From Desulfobacterales bacterium (lineage in GTDB: Bacteria; Desulfobacterota; Desulfobacteria; Desulfobacterales; Desulfosalsimonadaceae), in contig JAOZOL010000189.1 in assembly GCA_029933295.1 (NCBI GenBank), positions 1 to 5,261 on the forward strand: a stretch of 5,261 nucleotides of DNA. The letters are read 5' to 3'. The position numbers were made by a program, and so were the translations under genes. The notes under the pieces were generated by a model. That model worked only from the letters and a program-made list of their open reading frames with translations, was not told where the DNA came from and did no database searches. Positions 1-5,167 of this stretch are shown here, piece after piece (positions within the stretch are counted from its first letter, which is position 1; each line of letters starts with the position of its first letter).

Positions 1-107
1 TGCCGGAAGACATCGCTGAGACAGCAATGAATATTCCTGACAAAAATCTGCGTGAAATTGTTGTCATATTTTATGAAAAGTATATTCATGTCCGGGGAAG
101 GAAGTAG
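1..107 (+). CDS. C-terminal fragment of an unrecognised protein
   Basis: An open frame enters from the left edge (first complete codon at 3) and ends at TAG 105-107, giving 34 residues that end in KYIHVRGRK. The fragment is mixed charged and hydrophobic, with a short probable helix (LREIVVIFYEKY), and has no motif I can assign. The reading frame is open to the window edge, which for so short a stretch is only moderate evidence of coding. It lies about 400 bp upstream of cas1 with structured non-coding DNA between, so it is probably not in the cas operon. I cannot say what it does. Confidence 0.45.
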   Translation, partial: PEDIAETAMNIPDKNLREIVVIFYEKYIHVRGRK

Positions 108-242
108 GGGGGACAGCATAAGAAAAGAAGGGGGATATTATCATTTGCCATCGTATTTAGTGCCTTACTCCTGAAAGGCAGTCACTCTTTTCAGCACCCC
201 CTTTTGAGGGATGAAAAAAACAAGAAATTGTCGGGAATACAT

Positions 243-357
243 TCAGGATGTTCGGGCCTGGCCCATAGCGGCACATTCCTCGGAGCGGCACACAATGTGC
301 CGCGAGAATGAGCGAGAGCCATGCCATGCCATGCCATGCCATGCCTGAACATCCTGA
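243..357. repeat. Long imperfect inverted repeat (possible mobile or structured RNA element)
   Basis: The outer arms TCAGGATGTTC (243-253) and GAACATCCTGA (347-357) are perfect 11-bp complements. Pairing continues inward through 254-262 with 338-346, with one mismatch and one G-U, making about 20 bp. Inside, GCGGCACATT (268-277) pairs perfectly with AATGTGCCGC (294-303). A competing 8-bp stem uses 285-292 with 296-303, so two folds are mutually exclusive. The element is compact, non-coding and palindromic, like a REP or MITE-type dispersed repeat, but I do not recognise a named family and see no clear target-site duplication. Confidence 0.65.
318..345. repeat. ATGCC pentanucleotide tandem repeat (about 5.6 copies)
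   Basis: Five uninterrupted ATGCC units occupy 321-345 and are preceded by a partial GCC unit. The run forms part of the right arm of the inverted repeat at 243-357. It lies in no convincing gene. The reverse-strand frame across it (157-342) is only a by-product of the repeat. Copy number could vary by replication slippage. Confidence 0.9.
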
Positions 358-394
358 TACCTTGGATTTGGGTTGTGGGCGTTAAGCCCGCTTT

Positions 395-416
395 GGGATG
401 GTCTTCCCTATTTTTT
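395..416 (+). terminator. Weak Rho-independent terminator candidate
   Basis: GGGA (395-398) and TCCC (405-408) can pair around a 6-nt loop, followed by the T-rich run TATTTTTT (409-416). A second short hairpin, GGGC/GCCC at 377-389, sits just upstream. The 4-bp stem is short for an intrinsic terminator, so this is a possible end for rightward transcription entering from the upstream gene, no more. Confidence 0.3.
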
Positions 417-422
417 ATGAGC

Positions 423-451
423 TTTACGGTTACGTGATTTTCTTGTTTATT
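423..451 (+). promoter_or_regulatory. Weak promoter candidate for cas1-cas2/3
   Basis: TTTACG (423-428) and TTTATT (446-451) are separated by 17 bp; each matches four of six bases of the sigma70 -35 and -10 consensus. This is the best pair I found before cas1 and would give a leader of about 50 nt. No operator or I-F protospacer matching the downstream guide was seen here. Confidence 0.3.
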
Positions 452-508
452 ACGACAGAAGTTCTGGCGTAAAACAGTAAAACGGATATTTTTATTGTAG
501 GAACAATT

Positions 509-1456
509 ATGGAACAGTTAACCAACCTAAAGGCAATTCTCCACTCTAAAAGAGCAAATATCTATTACCTGGAAAAATGTCGGGTCATGCAAAATGGTGG
601 TCGGGTGGTCTATCTGACCGAACAAAAAAAAGGGAAATCATACTGGAATATCCCGATAGCCAACACTACTGTCATTCTTCTGGGTACTGGAACATCTATT
701 ACTCAGGCGGCTATGCGAATGTTGGCATCAGCTGGGGTTATGGTCGGCTTTTGTGGTGGCGGCGGTACGCCGCTGTTGGCGGCAACGGAAGTGGAATGGC
801 TCTCTCCGCAAAGTGAATATCGACCGACGGAATATATCCAGGGCTGGATGTCTTTCTGGTTTGATGAAGATAAAAGGCTGGAAGTAGGGAAATATTTTCA
901 GCATTCGAGAATCGAATTTCTCCAAAAGGTATGGGGTAAGGATCGTGATCTGCACCAGGAAGGTTTTTATGCCGATGACGCAGATATTCAGCAGGCATTA
1001 ACAAAATCGCTTGTCAAGATTGAAAAGTGTTCGGATGTAACGAACCTGCTGTTAACCGAAGCTCAGTTGACGAAAACGTTATATAAAGTTGCGGCAAACC
1101 GGACGAAGCAAACTGATTTCGTGCGGGATTTTGATAATGTAGATGATGCCAATGCCTTTCTTAATCACGGCAATTATCTGGCTTACGGTTTGGCGGCCAC
1201 AACATTATGGGTGTTAGGGATTCCGCACGGTTTTGCAGTGATGCACGGAAAAACCCGGCGCGGGGCGCTGGTTTTTGATGTGGCTGATCTGGTGAAAGAT
1301 GCCTTAATACTTCCCTGGGCGTTTATCTGCGCCAAAGAGCGGCTTGCAGAACAGGAGTTTCGCCAACAGTGTATCCTGAATTTTACGCAGCATAAAGCCC
1401 TTGATTTTATGTTTGACGTAGTCAAGAAAATGAGTCTGGAGGGCCATCAATTATGA
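509..1456 (+). CDS. cas1: Type I-F CRISPR-associated integrase Cas1
   Basis: Cas1 is the metal-dependent integrase that, with Cas2, inserts new spacers at the leader end of a CRISPR array. The 315-residue product is close to the usual I-F length (about 325) and carries family stretches: HSKRANIYYLE near residue 13, WNIPIANTT at 46-54, FCGGGGTP at 81-88 and SPQSEYRPTEY at 99-109. The likely metal ligands are present: Glu184 in LLLTEAQ, His246 in VMHGKTRRGALVFDVAD, and Asp260, with Asp257 nearby. ATG 509 is chosen because AGGA (499-502) lies 6 nt upstream and the N-terminus aligns with known I-F Cas1 proteins. The stop overlaps the cas2-3 start by 4 nt (ATGA), implying translational coupling. 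In type I-F, Cas1 forms a complex with the Cas2/3 fusion encoded next. Nothing suggests damage. Confidence 0.97.
   Translation: MEQLTNLKAILHSKRANIYYLEKCRVMQNGGRVVYLTEQKKGKSYWNIPIANTTVILLGTGTSITQAAMRMLASAGVMVGFCGGGGTPLLAATEVEWLSPQSEYRPTEYIQGWMSFWFDEDKRLEVGKYFQHSRIEFLQKVWGKDRDLHQEGFYADDADIQQALTKSLVKIEKCSDVTNLLLTEAQLTKTLYKVAANRTKQTDFVRDFDNVDDANAFLNHGNYLAYGLAATTLWVLGIPHGFAVMHGKTRRGALVFDVADLVKDALILPWAFICAKERLAEQEFRQQCILNFTQHKALDFMFDVVKKMSLEGHQL
1438..1443 (+). promoter_or_regulatory. Ribosome binding site of cas2-3, inside cas1
   Basis: GGAGGG lies in the last codons of cas1, about 9 nt before ATG 1453. It supports the ATGA overlap start. A second ATG directly follows at 1456 and aligns equally well with the family N-terminus (MVTFISQCEKRAL), so either Met could be used. 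Confidence 0.7.
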
Positions 1457-4400
1457 TGGTTACTTTCATTTCCCAGTGTGAAAAGAGAGCGCTGAACAAA
1501 ACCCGTCGGGTATTGGATTCTTTCGCCGATCGAATCGGCGACCGGACTTGGCAGACGGTAATTACCGATGAAGGGTTGCAGGCGGTAAGAAAACTTCTCC
1601 GGAAAACGGCATCCAAAAACACTGCCGTTGCCTGTCACTGGATACGGAGCCGGAGCCGGAGTGAACTATTGTGGATTGTGGGTAATCGGAGGAAGTTTAA
1701 TCACGATGGAATCGTCCCGGTGAATACGACCGAGAAAGATATTTTGCATCAAAGTTGGGAAAATGATTGGCATCTTTTGCCACTGATTAAAAATCTGACC
1801 GCTTTAGGGGCATTATTACATGATTGGGGTAAATCTACTGGATTGTTTCAGAAGAAATTGGGGAAGAAGTGGAAAACAGCAAAGAGAATCGGAGACCCGT
1901 TGCGGCATGAATGGATATCCGTTCTTTTCCTTAGGGTGATTGTTGGTGGTAAAAATGATCATGAGTGGCTGACCTCCTTAATGAAAGGCGATTTGAACGA
2001 AAGGTATCTGATTGACTCGGTTAAAAGTTATTGTGGCAAGGAAAAGGTTAGACCTTTGCGTGACCTCCCTCAAGCTGCCGGGATTATTGCGTGGTTGGTT
2101 CTTTCTCATCATCGTTTACCTGCTATTGAAGAGTTCAGGGGGAAAAGTTTTGCCGCAACTATGACCGATATTTTTAAGTGGATTTGGCAAGGATGGGGAT
2201 ACGAAAACAGGTATTCTGAAGAAGAGTTCCGGAAAAATCTGACGGGCTGTTTTGAATTTCCCAATGGCCTGCCAAGTGGTTCCGCAGCATGGTTGAAGCA
2301 AGTTAAAAAATATGCGGGTCGTTTATTGGAGTGCCTGGATATTTTGAACAGCTCGATTGAAGATGGCAGCTGGCGATCAGTTTTGCATTACTGCCGTTTG
2401 TCATTGATGTTGGGCGACCACTATTATTCATCTTTGGAAATTAACAGTAAAAAACGGGAAAAAATCAGTGGATTAGAGTTGTTTGCCAATACAGATCGTA
2501 AAACCGGCGAACGGATGCAGACATTGGACGAGCATCTGGTGGGAGTGACAAAACAGGCTGTACGTATAGCGCATATGCTTCCGGTTTTTGAAAACACACA
2601 GGCTGAATTGCCGAGAGCTTTTGATGTAAAGGCTTTGCGCCATAAAAGCCCCAAACCATTCAGTTGGCAGGACACCGCTGTAGCTGAAATCAAACATTGG
2701 AGAAGTAGGCAGGAAAAATTAAATCATGAACAGTTCGGTTTCTTCGCTGTTAATATGGCAAGTACCGGAAAGGGCAAGACCTTTGCCAATGCCAAAATCA
2801 TGCGGGCGTTATCCCCGGATGAAGAGAGCTTACGTTATGCGTTGGCACTGGGTTTGCGGACGCTGACGTTACAGACAGGGGATGAATATCGTGAGCGTAT
2901 CGGTTTGGAAAATGATGAATTGGCGGTATTGATAGGTTCACGCGCAGTTTTGAATTTACATAACAAAAAACAAAAATCAGAAGAAGAAACAGACAGTGTT
3001 GGTTCTGAATCGATGGAAGCCTTACTGGAAAATGAGTTATATTTTGAATCAACGATTCCGGATGATTTTTTGCGAACAACATTGAGATCTGAAAAAGATC
3101 GTCAATTTTTATATGCTCCGGTGCTTTGCTGTACCATAGATCATTTCATGGGGGCAACCGAAGTCACACGCGGGGGCCGATGGATTTTGCCGGTGTTGCG
3201 TTTGATGTCATCTGACCTGGTAATTGATGAAATTGATGATTTTACCGGAGAAGATTTAATTGCAATCGGGCGTTTGATCCATCTGGCAGGAATGCTGGGA
3301 AGAAAAGTAATGATTTCGTCAGCAACCATTCCACCGGATATGGCGGAGGGTTACTTTAATGCGTATCAAGCTGGCTGGTCAGTTTTTTCCCGAATGAGGA
3401 ACCGTCGTCAGAAGGTTGGTTGTGCATGGATTGATGAATTTGGAGCTAAAGTCTCCACAATGGATGGGGGACAGGTAGATTACCGGCAACAGCATCAACT
3501 GTTTGTCAAGGGACGGCTGGATCTTTTGCGTAAGGAGATTGTGAAACGGAAAGCCGAAATTATACGATGTGAATTTGACGAAAGCAAGGAAGAAAGCATT
3601 GATAATTTTTATTATTCCGTGATCCTGAAATCGATTGTTCAAAAACATCGAGATCATTTTGTTACAGATAATAAATCAGGTAAACAAGTAAGCTTTGGAG
3701 TTGTGCGGATGGCTAATATCAAGCCTTGCATTGCACTGACCCGCTATCTTCTGAACGCGGAATGGCCGCATGATGTGGAAATTCGCTGCATGGCGTATCA
3801 CAGCCAGCAGGTTTTGATTATGCGGAATGCACAGGAGAAACATCTGGACGAGATTTTGAAGCGGAAGACGAATGATTCTGTTTTTGCAAATTTTCTAATC
3901 AGATCCCATCTTGAGCGGATCAAAGCCAAAAATGTGATTTTTGTTCTGGTTGCAACGCCGGTGGAAGAAGTGGGACGTGATCATGATTTTGATTGGGCTG
4001 TGGTGGAACCGTCGTCATATCGTTCTTTTATTCAGTTGGCAGGTCGTGTTTTACGTCATCGAACATCAAAAAAGGATATTGCGAAGCCAAACATGGCGTT
4101 GATGCAGTTTAATCTTAGAGGAATGATGGGGGAAAAGCTTGCATTTTTTCGACCGGGATATGAATCCGATAGTATTCCCCTTGCTACCCATGATCTGTCC
4201 TCACTTTTGGATGAAACGTTGCTCAATGAATGTCTGGATGCGGCACTGAGAATTAGCAGAAATAAAGATTTGAGTCCGTATGACAGCTTGGTTGATTTGG
4301 AACACTACAGCATTCATCAACGGCTGACTGATTACGAGAAGCTCGGACCGGAGTCAATGCAAGGCTGGCTGAAATTGTGTTGGTGGTTGACTGCGATTCC

Positions 4401-4740
4401 ACAACAGTATGTTCGATTCCGCCAAAGTTATCCGCAGATGATATTGTACTTATACCCAAAAGAAGGCAGTTTTGGTTTTGTCGAAAAAGATTGTTTTGGG
4501 ATGATATTGCCCAAAGAACGACAATTCGGTATTCGCCATAAGGAAGAACTTACGGAGCTGGAAAGCAAGCGACTATGGATGTTCAGAGATTATGAAGCAT
4601 TGTTGAAGAGGATTGACGATTCGAATGTTGAGAAAGCTGCATTGATATATGGTGAGCTCAGTTTTCCGACATATGGGGATGACCTTAATAATTTATGCTA
4701 TACTTATTCGAGCCAGTTTGGGCTAAACAAAAACAGTTGA
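1453..4740 (+). CDS. cas2-3: Type I-F Cas2/Cas3 fusion: adaptation factor plus nuclease-helicase
   Basis: This 1095-residue protein joins Cas2 to Cas3, the hallmark fusion of type I-F. The Cas2 domain covers about residues 1-95 (SQCEKRALNKTRRVLDSFA, RTWQT, ACHWIR, ELLWIVG). The HD nuclease domain spans about 105-330, with LLHDWGK (His123, Asp124), RHEW (His152), LSHHRLP (His219, His220) and GDHYY (Asp322). The SF2 helicase follows: Walker A ASTGKGKT (436-443), DEID box (592-595), SSAT (622-625), ATPVEEVGRD (834-843) and the motif VI arginines in QLAGRVLRHR (861-870). A C-terminal accessory region fills about 900-1095. Cas3 is recruited by target-bound Csy complex and degrades the DNA; with Cas1 it also serves spacer acquisition. 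Full length and intact. The Walker A has Lys at 440, where I recall Cys in many I-F proteins; the essential GKT is kept. Confidence 0.97.
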   Translation: MMVTFISQCEKRALNKTRRVLDSFADRIGDRTWQTVITDEGLQAVRKLLRKTASKNTAVACHWIRSRSRSELLWIVGNRRKFNHDGIVPVNTTEKDILHQSWENDWHLLPLIKNLTALGALLHDWGKSTGLFQKKLGKKWKTAKRIGDPLRHEWISVLFLRVIVGGKNDHEWLTSLMKGDLNERYLIDSVKSYCGKEKVRPLRDLPQAAGIIAWLVLSHHRLPAIEEFRGKSFAATMTDIFKWIWQGWGYENRYSEEEFRKNLTGCFEFPNGLPSGSAAWLKQVKKYAGRLLECLDILNSSIEDGSWRSVLHYCRLSLMLGDHYYSSLEINSKKREKISGLELFANTDRKTGERMQTLDEHLVGVTKQAVRIAHMLPVFENTQAELPRAFDVKALRHKSPKPFSWQDTAVAEIKHWRSRQEKLNHEQFGFFAVNMASTGKGKTFANAKIMRALSPDEESLRYALALGLRTLTLQTGDEYRERIGLENDELAVLIGSRAVLNLHNKKQKSEEETDSVGSESMEALLENELYFESTIPDDFLRTTLRSEKDRQFLYAPVLCCTIDHFMGATEVTRGGRWILPVLRLMSSDLVIDEIDDFTGEDLIAIGRLIHLAGMLGRKVMISSATIPPDMAEGYFNAYQAGWSVFSRMRNRRQKVGCAWIDEFGAKVSTMDGGQVDYRQQHQLFVKGRLDLLRKEIVKRKAEIIRCEFDESKEESIDNFYYSVILKSIVQKHRDHFVTDNKSGKQVSFGVVRMANIKPCIALTRYLLNAEWPHDVEIRCMAYHSQQVLIMRNAQEKHLDEILKRKTNDSVFANFLIRSHLERIKAKNVIFVLVATPVEEVGRDHDFDWAVVEPSSYRSFIQLAGRVLRHRTSKKDIAKPNMALMQFNLRGMMGEKLAFFRPGYESDSIPLATHDLSSLLDETLLNECLDAALRISRNKDLSPYDSLVDLEHYSIHQRLTDYEKLGPESMQGWLKLCWWLTAIPQQYVRFRQSYPQMILYLYPKEGSFGFVEKDCFGMILPKERQFGIRHKEELTELESKRLWMFRDYEALLKRIDDSNVEKAALIYGELSFPTYGDDLNNLCYTYSSQFGLNKNS

Positions 4741-4752
4741 CCATGTTTTGAT

Positions 4753-4826
4753 GTGTTAAGCTGCCTGTGCGGCAGTGTGTGCTCAAAAAAATTAAAATTT
4801 TCTAAGCTGCCTGTACGGCAGTGTCA
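4753..4826 (-). CRISPR. Degenerate two-repeat mini-CRISPR with an 18-nt spacer
   Basis: Read on the - strand, repeat 1 occupies 4826-4799. It differs from the common enterobacterial I-F repeat only in its first three bases, keeping the hairpin CTGCCGTACAGGCAG and handle CTTAGAAA. Repeat 2 (4780-4753) keeps a hairpin, CTGCCGCACAGGCAG, but its handle region has changed to CTTAACAC. The spacer between (4798-4781) reads ATTTTAATTTTTTTGAGC, 18 nt rather than the standard 32. The pair is in opposite orientation to the cas genes and far too short for a working array. An intact first handle and two intact Cas6f hairpins with a shortened spacer fit a processed guide RNA rather than random decay. Confidence 0.9.
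4761..4824 (-). ncRNA. CreA/CreR-like regulatory crRNA (predicted)
   Basis: Transcription from the - strand promoter at 4830-4857 would start near 4824, just before the first repeat hairpin. Cas6f (Csy4) normally cuts at the 3' base of the hairpin; cutting both repeats would release a 46-nt RNA (4806-4761) with handle CUUAGAAA, an 18-nt guide and a 20-nt 3' handle ending in the hairpin. An ordinary I-F crRNA is 60 nt. The guide matches the site at 4879-4895 next to a CC PAM, so the inferred role is to guide the Csy complex to that site and block the + strand promoter beside it. Partial pairing of this kind gives binding without full R-loop formation and so should avoid Cas3 cleavage. The match and boxes are seen; RNA production and repression are inferred from known CreA and CreR elements. 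Confidence 0.72.
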
Positions 4827-4829
4827 TCC

Positions 4830-4857
4830 ACTATAACGATTGCTGATAAATTGTCAA
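4830..4857 (-). promoter_or_regulatory. Promoter of the mini-CRISPR RNA
   Basis: On the - strand, a perfect -35 TTGACA (4857-4852) and a 5-of-6 -10 TATAGT (4835-4830) are spaced by 16 bp. The predicted start, about 4824-4822, falls at the first repeat hairpin with almost no leader, as expected for a dedicated single-guide transcript rather than a full array with a long leader. It diverges from the + strand promoter at 4898-4926. Confidence 0.75.
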
Positions 4858-4878
4858 ATTGAATTTCATATAATATAT

Positions 4879-4897
4879 CTCAACAAAATTAAAATGG
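4879..4897 (-). promoter_or_regulatory. Predicted target site of the mini-CRISPR guide, with CC PAM
   Basis: Bases 4879-4895 repeat 4782-4798 (spacer positions 17 to 1) with 16 of 17 identities. The one mismatch (4884 versus 4787) is at guide position 12; identity stops at position 18. The PAM-side 11 bases, the seed end, match perfectly. GG at 4896-4897 reads CC on the protospacer strand directly 5' of the match, which is the I-F PAM in the correct place. The PAM touches the -35 box starting at 4898, so a bound Csy complex should hinder RNA polymerase. Confidence 0.78.
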
Positions 4898-4926
4898 TTG
4901 ACATATGGCTGCTTTGTGGTTATTTT
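4898..4926 (+). promoter_or_regulatory. Promoter of the small gene and probably the csy operon
   Basis: A perfect -35 TTGACA (4898-4903) and TATTTT (4921-4926, 4 of 6) are separated by 17 bp. AT-rich DNA upstream (4861-4895) could act as an UP element and is also the predicted guide target. Transcription should start near 4933, giving a leader of about 49 nt before the small gene. No better promoter was found between the small gene and csy1, so this may be the main promoter for csy1 and genes beyond. Confidence 0.7.
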
Positions 4927-4932
4927 GTTATG

Positions 4933-4948
4933 TGTTGCCGCACCTCTT
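4933..4948 (+). repeat. Left arm of the inverted repeat around the small gene
   Basis: TGTTGCCGCACCTCTT is complementary to 5116-5131, with 12 consecutive perfect pairs in 4937-4948 and one G-U at 4936. It begins at the predicted transcription start, so the mRNA 5' end would be locked into the stem if the arms pair. Confidence 0.85.
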
Positions 4949-4965
4949 TACTGACAGCATTTTTG

Positions 4966-4974
4966 AAAGGAGGT
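4966..4974 (+). promoter_or_regulatory. Very strong ribosome binding site of the small gene
   Basis: AAAGGAGGT lies 7 nt before ATG 4982, close to a full anti-16S match. It fixes the start codon and predicts high translation whenever the promoter is free. It sits within the loop closed by the flanking inverted repeat, so that stem does not hide it directly. Confidence 0.9.
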
Positions 4975-4981
4975 AATTCCA

Positions 4982-5107
4982 ATGGCTAAAAAAACAGTTA
5001 AAAAGGTTTACAAGGTTGGTCGTGACGCTGGATCTGGAAAATTTATTCCTGTTAAAGAAGCACAACGCCGCAAAAAAACAGCCGTCGTTGAAACTGTGAA
5101 ACGATAG
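4982..5107 (+). CDS. 41-residue basic protein; candidate CreT-like toxin or accessory factor
   Basis: The product, MAKKTVKKVYKVGRDAG onward, has 41 residues, is strongly basic (many Lys and Arg) and has no membrane segment or signal peptide. Residues 14-41 (RDAGSGKFIPVKEA, then TAVVETVKR) resemble, from memory, a widespread small-protein pattern of the form RDAxTGxFVxxxxA...TTVxETxK whose function is not established; some members may have misleading database names. The start is supported by a strong ribosome site 7 nt upstream. The gene has its own promoter, predicted to be repressed by the mini-CRISPR guide, and lies 60 bp before csy1. That position suggests either an addiction toxin guarding the Csy complex, as CreT does in CreTA modules, or a small regulator or leader peptide of the csy operon. 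No known toxin fold is visible. Existence as a gene is likely; function is open. Confidence 0.75.
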   Translation: MAKKTVKKVYKVGRDAGSGKFIPVKEAQRRKKTAVVETVKR

Positions 5108-5115
5108 CACCCTTT

Positions 5116-5131
5116 AAGAGGTGCGGCGACA
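5116..5131 (+). repeat. Right arm of the inverted repeat around the small gene
   Basis: AAGAGGTGCGGCGACA is complementary to 4933-4948 and lies 8 nt after the small gene's stop. No T tract follows, so it is not an intrinsic terminator. If paired, the arms enclose the whole small gene in a loop of 167 nt, giving a closed RNA of about 199 nt. It could otherwise be a pair of protein-binding sites. Confidence 0.85.
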
Positions 5132-5156
5132 AGATATGAATAGCAGGGGTAAAAAT

Positions 5157-5164
5157 AAGGAGGT
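5157..5164 (+). promoter_or_regulatory. Ribosome binding site of csy1
   Basis: AAGGAGGT ends 3 nt before ATG 5168. The match is strong but the spacing is shorter than the 7 nt seen at the small gene, which may lower its efficiency. Confidence 0.75.
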
Positions 5165-5167
5165 TAA

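Larger units (their letters stand above)
108..508. other. Structured non-coding region upstream of cas1
   Basis: About 400 bp without a convincing gene. It holds a long imperfect inverted repeat (243-357), an ATGCC tandem run (318-345), a terminator-like hairpin (395-416) and weak promoter boxes before cas1. A short possible hairpin at 161-180 (TGCCTT, 8-nt loop, AAGGCA) lies after the upstream gene but lacks a clear T tract. No I-F repeat is visible here, so the CRISPR leader and array are not on this side within the window. Confidence 0.6.

Noticed and set aside
157..342. 61-residue reverse-strand reading frame
   Set aside because: Its N-terminal repeated peptide comes from the ATGCC tandem run, it spans the palindromic element and lacks a ribosome site.
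403..424. A second target of the mini-CRISPR guide before cas1
   Set aside because: The stretch ending in ATGAGC resembles the distal part of the spacer, but the seed end does not match and there is no PAM in register.
2424..2697. Several overlapping reverse-strand reading frames within cas2-3
   Set aside because: They lie wholly opposite a full-length, motif-complete Cas2/3 gene and have no recognisable content.
4730..4749. Terminator for cas2-3 or for the - strand guide RNA
   Set aside because: AAAACA and TGTTTT can pair around an 8-nt loop, with T-rich flanks on both strands, but the 6-bp stem has only one G-C pair and overlaps the cas2-3 stop. Too weak to call.
4753..4826. An ordinary short CRISPR array
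   Set aside because: The spacer is 18 nt instead of 32, the second repeat has lost its handle sequence, and there is no further repeat or long leader on either side.
4928..5110. 60-residue reverse-strand reading frame opposite the small gene, fairly hydrophobic
   Set aside because: It needs a non-ATG start, has its ends within or beside the inverted repeat, and lies antisense to a gene with a near-perfect ribosome site.
4933..5131. Insertion element bounded by terminal inverted repeats
   Set aside because: The arms flank a 41-codon gene with no transposase and no target-site duplication is visible; an RNA or operator role fits better.
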